The translations under genes were made by a program, and so were the position numbers. DNA of 64,000 bases from Lotus japonicus (Eukaryota > Streptophyta > Magnoliopsida > Fabales > Fabaceae), in assembly GCF_012489685.1 (NCBI RefSeq), contig NC_080042.1:36771158-36835157 (forward strand). The letters are read 5' to 3'. Below the pieces are notes generated by a model. It was given only the letters and a program-made list of their open reading frames with translations, did no database searches and was not told the DNA's origin. Every line of letters starts with the position of its first letter. The first letter of the stretch is position 1. This document shows, in pieces, positions 1-9,810 of this stretch.

Positions 1-1960
1 GCAACAATAATACGGTGCGGAAATCATAAGACAGAAACCAGTAAACGGCCGAAGCCTCTCAGAAAACATTTTCCAATTTCAAACGATAAACAATACCCAA
101 GCATTATTCAATAACAAGCAATATTCAATATCAAGCAATATTCAAGTCGAATTTATCGACACCTATAAATCAATAGCTAGTAAGTAAGTTGCCCTAACCT
201 CGAGTTGTTCTGGTCTCGCGGTGCAGGTCTCGCTCACAAGCTTGCTCAGTCAAGCCCAAGGTTTCCACAAACGAACCTTAGAGCAAACAAAGCAAAAATC
301 AATCAAATTAAGTCGATACAGTCGAAACAATCCTAACTAACGTTCGACAAAGCTCAAGAAGCTTCAGAGTACAACATTTAGGCACGAATGGAAGGGCTTT
401 CCCCGAATGGATGAGTTTTGACTCGATTCAAGTTTTGTACAAAAACACTTTATTCGCTAAAACGTGCATAACTCGAGCTACAGAACTCGGAATGACACGA
501 AACCGGTGCCAAAATTTCGACAATTGAAAGAGCTACGCAATGGCTCAGGTCGTAGAGACCCAAAAATTATTTTTGGACACGGTACCGAAGCAAATAGGTT
601 TCGGCCACTATGGAAAATAGGGTTTTCGAACTTTTTCTTCGATCTAAATCAATTCCTAGGTATTCTTAGGCGATATCTAGGCCAGGGAAACTCTCAGAAA
701 AATTATCGGGTCGAAAACTGTCGCAGGGGTATTTTGGTCAATATTTTAGCTCGGAAACTCAAAATCAGAATTTCGAAAAACAAATTAGATGGGGTCGATT
801 CTAACGACATTTATAACAACTAATTCTACTAAAGCTAAGCTCAGTCGAGAGTTTTTGATCCAAAAAGCGGAACCTCAGCATAAAAATGGGTTTTTGAGCA
901 GAATTGAAACTCGGCGGCAATTCGGTGAGATTCAACATAAAACAACCGGATATTCATGCTCTAGAGCACGTAGGCAATAAGTCTAGACACTGAAATCAAC
1001 TTATTTGGACAGTTTTACAAAAAGCTCAAAACTTTGAGCACAGAAAGATATAGAGAAAAGCGACAGAATTTACGATCAGAGGTAGGGAAAAGCATCAGTG
1101 CCTCGAGGTCTACGCGTAGCAACGAACGGAACGACGATCGGTCAAGAATTGGAAAAATCACTTTTCTCCTCCTTTCCTCCAAGAAGCTCTCGGCCGTGTG
1201 TGTGGGTTTGTGATTTTTTTGTTTTTTTTTTTCATTTTTCAAACTATATATAGGAAATGGAAAATGCGGAAAAATGAAAATTTCGCGATTCCGATTTTTC
1301 CTACTGATTCCAACGTATTTTAGACACGATAATCTTCCCGCTGAATCTTCTAATTCTTCAAAGAAATATCAGTATGATTTTTGGTTTTCGTGGCTTGTTT
1401 TTAATGTTTACCGGCTTAAAAATGTACTTTATGGTTTTGACCTCGGATGCAGAAACTTCATTCTGAAGAAAGATTTGGATTGTCGATTAGAGTGGGCGTA
1501 CGCGGATGAAATCTTTATTTGAAGCTCCGAATGGAAAAAGTCATCATCGTCTGTTGATTTTAGGGTTTATGAACTATCAGGGTTTCGGTTTCGGCAAACT
1601 TCCGAGTATTGGAATTTGTTGTTCGTACATTCCAGAGTTTCGTATCGAAACGCTCGTTTATAGATGAATAAGAGAAATTCTAACATTTCTCTGAAGATTT
1701 TTGGAATTAGTTTCCATCGTACCTTAAAGAGTAAATTAGCTATTTACTAGCGTTCTTGACCTAGGTTTAAGCGAATACTAATCGTGTTATAACTTCTATC
1801 GACTTTGATACAATCCTTAGCTTTTTCCTGAACTTTCTCCTTCACAAATCTATCCCATTCAATAAACACTTGTTCAGGTTTTCCTCCACGTTACCTCGAA
1901 TTAATCGTGAAAAAGGAATTTTATTCGGTTTATTCCAAACTTAAAAACTTGGGTCTCACA
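1..1960 (-). repeat. Element 1, 3' LTR (partial)
   Basis: Starts inside the LTR at the base matching 7868 of the other copy and ends in GGGTCTCACA, the reverse complement of the LTR start TGTGAGACCC. It is followed at once by the polypurine tract. Conserved blocks recognisable in other LTR families of the window lie at 45-71 (CTTCGGCCGA block), 462-510 (CTCGAGCTACAG block), 702-740 (CTGTCGCAGGGG block) and 1276-1301 (TCGCGA box). Confidence 0.93.
1244..1301 (-). promoter_or_regulatory. LTR promoter of element 1: TATA box plus TCGCGA box
   Basis: On the minus strand a CCTATATATAG TATA box (1244-1254) lies about 30 bp downstream of a block reading GAAAAATCGGAATCGCGAAA (within 1276-1301). The same box-TATA pair occurs in the right LTR (9095-9152), in both LTRs of element 2 and, less perfectly, in the 22421 and LARD LTRs. 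That it is the retrotransposon promoter is inferred from the TATA box and its conservation. Confidence 0.65.
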
Positions 1961-1985
1961 TTACTACCCTCCAAAAAGAAAGTTT
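1961..1985 (-). other. Polypurine tract of element 1
   Basis: The minus strand reads a purine-rich tract (CTTTCTTTTTGGAGGGTAGTAA, with AAAGTTTC before it) right up to the TG of the 3' LTR. This is the usual site for plus-strand primer formation. Element 2 and the LARD-like element have nearly the same tract. Confidence 0.8.
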
Positions 1986-1997
1986 TGTCCTCGAAAC

Positions 1998-2399
1998 TTA
2001 AGGTTCAGTAAAAAGTTCCGAATACGTTTCCTTGATCTTTTCGTTAAGCCCCCACGTTGCATCACCAGTGTCCTTGCTCCAATTGACTTTTACCAACACA
2101 ATCTCTTTTTCTCTCAACTGTTTTATCCTTGTGTCACCAATGCTAATTGGCGGCGTCTCGAAAGACAGATCATCTTTCAGTTCTATGTTGTCTAGCTTGA
2201 CAACTTACATTTAGTCTACGTTGGAAATAATATTTGTTGGCATTCCGTGCAATCGCACAACCTTAACCACTTGCTCCTTTGCTTTTGTTTCGTCCAAAAT
2301 TCTGATTAGAAACTCGGTACATCTCCATGTTCTGGAGTGAATGCTCAACTTGTCCTCGTGATGTTCACTCATGATCCAAAACTCAACTCTACCTTTCAA
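1998..2399 (-). pseudogene. Integrase-chromodomain remnant of element 1
   Basis: Two short stretches of a chromovirus pol C-terminus are fused. Codons from about 2399 to 2211 include VVKVVRLHGMPTNIIS, which matches the integrase core segment that normally continues into SDRDPRF; here it runs into a stop at 2211. Downstream to 1998 the frame reads DDLSFETPPISIGDTRIKQL followed by a chromodomain-type tail (VLVKVNWSKDTGDATWGL, then an ELF end and stop). The rest of integrase and all of RT/RNase H are missing, so this is a deletion product, not a working protein. In the family the chromodomain guides integration to marked chromatin. Confidence 0.75.
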
Positions 2400-4532
2400 A
2401 ACTCCTAGACAAACTATCCCTTGGAATCCACTAGTCCATTAATCACTACCTCTAACTTCGTAACTATCCTCATTCGCACCATGAAATCAATTTTCTACTT
2501 AGTCTCCATTCAAATTAAAACTCGACTTGAGTCTAAATACTTTGCGCATCACTAAACTTATTCCCTTTAACATCAACTCACAAACAACTGATAAGTTAAT
2601 CATCATCTTAATATCTAACAATCCATTATTATCGTCTTCTTCCTCAAAACTTCCCTCACTCAAACCTATTTATACTTACTGAAATCCCTAACACTTCGTA
2701 CAAATCTAGACTTATCCTCTAGAAGATTAAATCATAACTATACCTCAAGGGACTTAACTAGTCATTTTATCATCCGATCCTTCAACATTCTGAGATTTAA
2801 CTGTTATCGTAACCGCTAACACCACTAAATCTCTTAAGTGTACATGAATCTCAGCTCACTAGGTCAACCTTAGCCCTAGGATTCTTATTCAACTTAGTAA
2901 AATTCATTTATTAACCCTAGTATGCGTCATCAAAATCCAAAACAAAATTCCATTCACTCTTAGACTCTAAGAACTTGTCCAAATATGATATCTCAAGTTT
3001 TCATCTTAATACTAACACTTCCCTGTCTGTAACTTGATCACCATCTCGTCAATCAACTTCTTAATCTCCCAATCAAATTCTGACAAACTTCGAGCTCTAC
3101 GCACTTTAGACAAGAATTCATAGACTTAAAACCTAAACCTTCACCAAGTTTAGACCTCTAATGGCCTTTAATTCTTCAATACTTCTTAAATGAATGTCCA
3201 TTTCTTAAAACTATAACTCCTTTGCTTACATAAACGACCTGACCAGTGTCGTCATGCTTTCACATTCACATCTTGATCCTGATATTCACAATCATAACTT
3301 ATTATGCTAACATCATTCGAATCTTATCACATGGCTCATCATGTCAGCAACCCCATAATCAACATCAATCGATCCCCAACTTATAACCAACCTTAACACT
3401 CTACACAACTCAGAATTCCTTTACTTCAAGATCTCTCTTATACTATACCTCAATGGTCTTTACCCGAAACTCATCTTCAGATCTCCAATCTTCTAAGATT
3501 CAAATCCTATTGTCGCACCTACAACCATAAGATCTCCTACTTGTACGTGATTCTCAACTCTCAAGGTCAATCTTAACCCTAAGATTTCAATCCATCTTAG
3601 TAAATCTCACTTAGTAACCTTAGCATGTTTCTCTGAAATCCATATCAACAATCTCAAGTATTCAACTTATACTAAAACTTTCTTTTTCTAACTTAATCAT
3701 TAATTCAACACTTTTCAAGTGAAAATTCATCTCTTAAGACTATAATGTCTCCACAAATAAATCAAGCGCTTAACAAAACTTATTCCTCGAACCCGACTAC
3801 AACAATCTAGCTCAGAGTTAATTCTTCTCAATCTTGTCATCATCAAGTGATCATCTATAACCTGATATTAAATGCAACCTATTTAGTCTCTAACAATTCC
3901 ACTCTGAAATCACATAACCTATGACTTCATAATTCCGAGAAAATACTTAATATTTTTCCAGCATTAAATCTCTTGACTTAGTCTACCTCTACTTGGAGTA
4001 ATCACACGAACTAACCAATTAATGTCTATACGACACTCATCGACTTCCAAAGATTTAAATCTTAATCTTTTAAAATCAAGTGCTTAACACGAACTTTCCT
4101 CCCAAATCCGACTAATCCCCAATCAATTCAAATTCATCTTACACATCCTTTTATCAAGGTCCATTACCAGCTGTGATTCCGAATATCACCCCCTCAATAT
4201 TAAGTTGATCAGGCCTAATACATCGAAGGTGGAAATTTAGAAAAACCCACTGGAACAGTCAATGAGTTCCTATCCTCCAGTAGTCACAAATATCCTGATA
4301 CTAAATCCTTTAATGATTCCGCTACGGAACTACACACCCTCAACATAACACGTATACTACCCATACGGAATCTCGCTAAGATTCGTTTTTCAGCTACTAG
4401 CTTCCTCATAATCGCATCGGTGGAAGACTACTTTCTAGACTTAGTGTGTTATTCTAAACCTCGTGTAACTTCTATAGTTTCAAACACGAGCAGCAGTCAA
4501 ATAAATTCTGAGTAGGTGTAATAACTATAAGG
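2400..4532. other. Non-coding internal filler of element 1
   Basis: About 2.1 kb of AT-rich sequence with stops in all frames and no recognisable domain. It aligns by eye over long runs with the internal part of element 2 (about 18470-20470), for example at 2612-2700 versus 18560-18650. It is therefore a shared part of two element families, not random decay of one copy. It may descend from pol, but I could not recognise codons. Confidence 0.7.
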
Positions 4533-5669
4533 TCAAAGCTTAGAGGTAAAAGTAAGTTCAGGCGTGTCGCACATGCTACGGTTTAACGAAGAGTATACTA
4601 TACTAGAATGAGAAAGAATAGTTAGAAAGTTACCATCGTTCTTGCACTCTCCTCTGACTATTCCATCAGCTCCCTCGCCGCACAAGACATAGACTCTTCC
4701 CCGTGCAGTAGGACGTCTTCCCCTTACCGTATGCACAGATGGCTCAACCTTGGTTACATTGCAATCCTTGGCTTGATGCCCCGGGCGGTTGCAGTTGAAA
4801 CATAGAGGTCTCCTTTCTGGACACTTGTTAGTGTAGTGCCCCACCTTCTTGCACCTGTAACACGTGACTCCTTGACCCGAAGTCTTGTTTCCTGTTCCTC
4901 CGGTATAATTTATGGGCTTATACTGCCCCGAGGTAAAACCTTCCTCTAAAGGACGTTGATACGGCTTCTCCTGTCGGAATCTCTCGTTCCCTTGATTATT
5001 TTGAAAGTTCGACCTCATTGGTCCCCCAGTGCCTTTTCTATTAATCCTCTTGTTCTTCATAAGTTCAACTTCTGTTGCCTTCTCAACCAAAGGTTGAAAT
5101 CGCACAATCCCTAGCGGCCTCACCGAATCTTCGATGTCATTGAAAAATTGGAAGTGCTTTGCCAATGATTCCAGTTTGGAAGCATACTCAGGTACGGTCA
5201 TGCTCCCTTGACAAAGAGTCAGAAATTGCGCTTCCCTCTCATCTCGGGCACTAGTCGGAAAGTACTTGTCTAGGAACGCAGCTCGAAACGAGTTCCAATT
5301 CACTTCCTCGTGATTGGCCTCCATAATCCCTCTGGCGCCTTTCCACCAGTACTCAACATCTCCTAGTAGTAGGTAGGTGGCAAGGCCCACCTTAGCTCCT
5401 TCGGCGGTATGCAGTACCCCAAAAATCTTCTCAATCTCTTGGATCCATAGATCCGCTCTGTCTAGGTCAGCCCCACCTGTAAACTTGGGCGGATCCTGTC
5501 GCCTGAAATCAGTCATCCCCCTATTCTGGTCTAGGGCTACCTCCCTCTCATGCTTATGTCGCTCACGTTCAGCCTTGTCAGCACGCCACTGAGCGTTCTC
5601 CGCAGTTTGATTTGTCATTGCCTGGGCCATAGCAGTCATTGCCTCAGCGAGTTGGTTCATGTTCACCAT
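4533..5669 (-). CDS. gag: Chromovirus gag (capsid-nucleocapsid), with a protease stub
   Basis: 378-residue ORF. Residues ~1-50 form a charged N-terminus; residues ~55-190 are a Retrotrans_gag-type capsid with RRQDPPKFTGG, ADLWIQEIEKIF, YWWKGAR, NWNSFRAAFLDKYFP and MTVPEYASKLESL. Near residue 180 (HFQFFNDIEDSVRPLG) a segment normal for the family looks deleted in frame. Two CCHC zinc knuckles follow (CYRCKKVGHYTNKC and CFNCNRPGHQAKDC), which bind RNA in nucleocapsid. After GNFLTIL, where the family normally runs into the protease active site, the sequence degenerates and no D-S/T-G is seen. The start is ATG at 5669, about 200 bp downstream of the primer-binding site, as expected for gag. This is the only substantial ORF of element 1; it may be translatable but the particle would lack its own enzymes. 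Confidence 0.88.
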   Translation of the reverse strand: MVNMNQLAEAMTAMAQAMTNQTAENAQWRADKAERERHKHEREVALDQNRGMTDFRRQDPPKFTGGADLDRADLWIQEIEKIFGVLHTAEGAKVGLATYLLLGDVEYWWKGARGIMEANHEEVNWNSFRAAFLDKYFPTSARDEREAQFLTLCQGSMTVPEYASKLESLAKHFQFFNDIEDSVRPLGIVRFQPLVEKATEVELMKNKRINRKGTGGPMRSNFQNNQGNERFRQEKPYQRPLEEGFTSGQYKPINYTGGTGNKTSGQGVTCYRCKKVGHYTNKCPERRPLCFNCNRPGHQAKDCNVTKVEPSVHTVRGRRPTARGRVYVLCGEGADGIVRGECKNDGNFLTILSHSSIVYSSLNRSMCDTPELTFTSKL

Positions 5670-5880
5670 GTTCTGTTTAGTTAAACAAACAGTTAGTACT
5701 CATCATAAGATAGCATCTAACATAACTATACAATATGATTAAGCACTAACTTCAATCAATTCTAAGCGAAAAATCGCTTGCAGACAATCAATTTTTACTC
5801 TTTGCAGAGTCACACAACCTAGCACAGAAGACCTATTCCCGAAAGACTCCCGAAAGACTCGACAAGCTCTGATACCACAA
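5670..5880 (-). promoter_or_regulatory. Primer-binding site (5866-5877) and gag leader of element 1
   Basis: The minus strand reads TGGTATCAGAGC at 5877-5866, three bases after the LTR end. This is the standard plant PBS complementary to the 3' end of initiator tRNA-Met. The leader between PBS and gag ATG is almost base-for-base the same as those of the LARD-like element (40678-40870) and, for its first ~110 bases, of element 2 (20502-20613). It is the likely place of a packaging signal (inference). Confidence 0.85.
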
Positions 5881-6811
5881 TGTAACACCCCGATTTCGGT
5901 GGCGTCACTTTAGTAACTCAAGAATAAAATAAAGCGGAAAAGCAGGTATTTTTTTTTTTGTTTTGTTTAAATAAAAAGACTTGTCGATATAAAGACTCAT
6001 CCCAATCGCGATTAACAGCGATTAATATACAATACAAGCACACCCTTGCTGTAACTTAAAACATCGTCACGAGTGTCCTCAAGTGACGGAAAGTAACATC
6101 AAGTAACTAAAAGTATTGCCAACCGGCAAACAAGTACGACTCATAATAGAGTCATAAGTTTTATAAATACAGTCCTCCGAAAAGTAAGTCAGCCCAAAAC
6201 GGCTTCCAAAAGGACTTCTTACGTCCGACTACTCCATGCGATTCCCATCTACGGAGAACCACACCCAAAGCAACCTGTCGGAAACTACCCTGTCCCAAAA
6301 GTACAAATGAAAATCAGAGCTATGACATTAACACCCAACCTTAGTAGGCTCTAAAACACCCATACTCTATACTTCCATCATCGACCCTCATCTGGTCATG
6401 CATTCGGTCCGGGTCCTCGTCGAAACTTCAGTAATGGTCATTACGCTCCTGGTCCTCCTCGAGTGACGAGTCATCACGAATCGACTGACGGACGCCTGGC
6501 AGCAGGCCGACCGCCCAAACACAAACATACAAACAAAGCCAAGGCGCTAGGGTCAACTCACGGAATAAAATAGATAATACAAACAACATGTGAAGAATAA
6601 GGGGGTATATATATATTTGTTTTATATATACATGTAATTTATGTATTGCCTACCCTAAGGTATATACATAACATGTTATCAAGGCTCTAATAAACAATTC
6701 GATATCTGCTATCTCAACAGTTCAATAAACAATGGCTCAATAAATCAGTAGGGGTGCATGTATGCATGCAATGTCAACTCAGAAGATTATCCCAACAATT
6801 AGGCATGTCGA

Positions 6812-7215
6812 GTCGATCCAACCCATCGGGTTGAACATGCGGACTCGCACACGCAACAAGTGACAACGCCAAGTCGGTTCACTCAAAAGAGTCGAACATA
6901 CGGACGCTGCGCGTGTCCAAAGACTATCGCCGAATCGATCCAATCCATCGGATTGAACATACGGATCCGCGCGAGTCGAAAGATTATCGCTGAATCGATC
7001 CAATCCCTCGGATTGAACATACGGATTCACGCGAGTTAAAATGGCAATCGCTGAATCGATCCAATCCATCGGATTGAACATACGGATTCACGCGAGCTTG
7101 AGTGACTACCGCCGAATCGATCCAATCCATCGGATTGAATATACGGATCCGCGCGTGTCAACAATTATTGCCGAATCGGCCCAACCCGTCGGGTTTGAAC
7201 ATACGGATTCGCGCC
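6812..7215 (-). repeat. Tandem array of ~60-bp units, each with a perfect short hairpin
   Basis: Seven units spaced about 59-61 bp. Hairpin cores lie at 6819-6833, 6941-6955, 7001-7015, 7062-7076, 7123-7137 and 7182-7196; the second unit (~6870) is aberrant. Arms are CAATCC/GGATTG in four units and CAACCC/GGGTTG in the first; the last has CAACCC/GGGTTT. Both sides of the stem change together while the 3-base loop is ATC, CTC or GTC. Each core is followed by GAACATACGGAT-type sequence. Confidence 0.85.
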
Positions 7216-9094
7216 GCAAAGTCGAAGTTACACTCTTGGTGTTCTTCGTGAAGGCCCAGTCTTCTGACCGTCCCAAACCCCAAACATATGCATAATGCAA
7301 TATGGTTAACAAAACATCGAATCGCCCTCACACGTACGAGTTTAACCACAAATCTCAATTTAAAAGGACCCGAAGATCAAAGTCGTCTTGCGACTAGGTT
7401 GTGAAAAGCCGGAGTACATATTGCACTCAGTGACATTTCCATGGTCACTATGGTTCATCCCCGTGACAACCATCAAATCATCTCAAGTTCATGGCTTTTC
7501 GACTATTTCCCGTTTTTCACAATCATTTCCAACTCTTAAATTTTCCCAAAGGTCTCGTTAATTAATCAAAGCATTTCAAGTTGAGTTAATTAAATTATGA
7601 GGTTTATTATCGAAATCCAAGTTCCATAATTTCTTCAAGTTCCAAATTCCAACTATTCAAAGTTTCCCAAACCTCCCAAATAAAATCCCCGGGAAAAGTC
7701 TAAGTATTCCAAAGAGGGCTAGATCTCAGACCTCAGGTCAGGACCTGCCTAGGGTTTCCTCTCAACCCGAAAGATCAACAAAATCAACTCAAATGTCCTA
7801 CACTCCGCAATCGCGTCAACACGCACAATTCGATATCAATTCAACAACATTCAGCTCTAAAGAGCGATGCAACAATAATACGGTGCGGAAATCATAAGAC
7901 AGAAACCAGTAAACGGCCGAAGCCTCTCAGAAAACATTTTCCAATTTCAAACGATAAACAATACCCAAGCAATATTCAATAACAAGCAATATTCAAGTCG
8001 AATTTATCGACGCCTATAAATCAATAGCTAGTAAGTAAGTTGCCCTAACCTCGAGTTGTTCTGGTCTCGCGGTGCAGGTCTCACTCACAAGCTTGCTCAG
8101 TCAAGCCCAAGGTTTCCACAAACGAACCTTAGAGCAAACAAAGCAAAAATCAATCAAATTAAGTCGATATAGTCGAAACAATCCTAACAAACGTTCGACA
8201 AAGCTCAAGAAGCTTCAGAGTACAACATTTAGGCACGAATGGAAGGGCTTTCCCCGAATGGATGAGTTTTGACTCGATTCAAGTTTTGTACAAAAACACT
8301 TTATTCGCTAAAACGTGCATAACTCGAGCTACAGAACTCGGAATGACACGAAACCGGTGCCAAAATTTCGACAATTGAAAGAGCTACGCAATGGCTTAGG
8401 TCATAGAGACCCAAAAATTATTTTTGGACACGGTACCCAAGCAAATAGGTTTCGGCCACTATGGAAAATAGGGTTTTCGAACTTTTTCTTCGATCTAAAT
8501 CAATTCCTAGGTATTCTTAGGCGATATCTAGGCCAGGGAAACTCTCAGAAAAATTATCGGGTCGAAAACTGTCGCAGGGGTATTTTGGTCAATATTTTTA
8601 GCTCGGAAACTCAAAATCAAAATTTCGAAAAACAAATTAGATGGGGTCGATTCTAACGACATTTATAACAACTAATTCTACTAAAGCTAAGCTCAGTCGA
8701 GAGTTTTTCATCCAAAAAGCGGAACCTCAGCATAAAAATGGGTTTTTGAGCAGAATTGAAACTCGGCGGCAATTCGGTGAGATTCAACATAAAACAACCG
8801 GATATTCATGCTCTAGAGCACGTAGGCAATAAGTTTAGACACTGAAATCAACTTATTTGGACAGTTTTACAAAAAGCTCAAAACTTTGAGCACAGAAAGA
8901 CATAGAGAAAAGCGACAGAATTTACGATCAGAGGTAGGGAAAAGCATCAGTGCCTCGAGGTCTACGCGTAGCAACGAACGGAACGACGATCGGTCAAGAA
9001 TTGGAAAAATCACTTTTCTCCTCCTTTCCTCCAAGAAGCTCTCGGCCGTGTGTGTGGGTTTGTGATTTTTTTGTTTTTTTTTTCATTTTTCAAA

Positions 9095-9152
9095 CTATAT
9101 ATAGGAAATGGAAAATGCGGAAAAATGAAAATTTCGCGATTCCGATTTTTCC
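9095..9152 (-). promoter_or_regulatory. TATA box and TCGCGA box, 5' LTR of element 1
   Basis: Second copy of the promoter described at 1244-1301. TATA is at 9095-9105 and TCGCGA at 9134-9139. In this 5' LTR it would drive transcription leftward into gag. Confidence 0.65.
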
Positions 9153-9810
9153 TACTGATTCCAACGTATTTTAGACACGATAATCTTCCCGCTGAATCTT
9201 CTAATTCTTCAAAGAAATATCAGTATGATTTTTGGTTTTCGAGGCTTGTTTTTAATGTTTACCGGCTTAAAAATGTACTTTATGGTTTTGACCTCGGATG
9301 CAGAAACTTCCTTCTGAAGAAAGATTTGGAACGTCGATTAGAGTGGGCGTATGCGGATGAAATCTTTATTTGAAGCTCCGAATGGAAAAAGTCTTCATCG
9401 TCCGTTGATTTTAGGGTTTATGAACTATCAGGGTTTCGGTTTCGGCAAACTTCCGAGTATTGGAATTTGTCGTTCGTACATTCCAGAGTTTCGTATCGAA
9501 ACGCTCGTTTATAGACGAATAAGAGAAATTCTAACATTTCTCTGAAGATTTTTGGAATTAGTTTCCATCGTACCTTAAAGAGTAAATTAGCTATTTACTA
9601 GCGTTCTTGACCTAGGTTTAAGCGAATACTAATCGTGTTATAACTTCTATCGACTTTGATACAATCCTTAGCTTTTTCCTGAACTTTCTCCTTCACAAAT
9701 CTATCCCATTCAATAAACACTTGTTCAGGTTTTCCTCCATGTTACCTCGAATTAATCGTGAAAAAGGAATTTTATTCGGTTTATTCCAAACTTAAAACTT
9801 GGGTCTCACA

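Larger units (their letters stand above)
1..9810 (-). mobile_element. Element 1: non-autonomous Ty3/gypsy chromovirus-type LTR retrotransposon, left end outside window
   Basis: Seen: two direct LTR copies (1-1960, truncated by the window start, and 5881-9810) flank a 3.9-kb internal region. On the minus strand the order is 5' LTR, primer-binding site (5866-5877), leader, gag (5669-4533), stop-riddled sequence, integrase-chromodomain scrap, polypurine tract (1961-1985), 3' LTR. No protease, reverse transcriptase or RNase H can be read, so the copy is non-autonomous. The overlapping LTR parts match except for isolated bases and a 17-bp repeat-unit difference near position 130, which points to a fairly recent insertion. 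It interrupts the FRS-like gene that resumes at 9811. The target-site duplication cannot be checked because the left end is missing. Assignment to chromoviruses (Tekay/Del-like) rests on gag and the chromodomain tail. Confidence 0.9.
5881..9810 (-). repeat. Element 1, 5' LTR (complete, 3930 bp)
   Basis: Begins TGTAACACCCCGATTT and ends GGGTCTCACA on the plus strand, so the LTR is TG...CA in element orientation. It contains a hairpin tandem array (6812-7215), the block GTTGACCCTAGCGCC (around 6550, minus strand) shared with other families, and a TATA/TCGCGA promoter (9095-9152). Short minus-strand reading around 6360-6560 (DQERND...FDEDPD) resembles the coding-like scrap in other LTRs but is broken by a stop. 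Sequence right of 9810 is the FRS gene. Confidence 0.93.
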
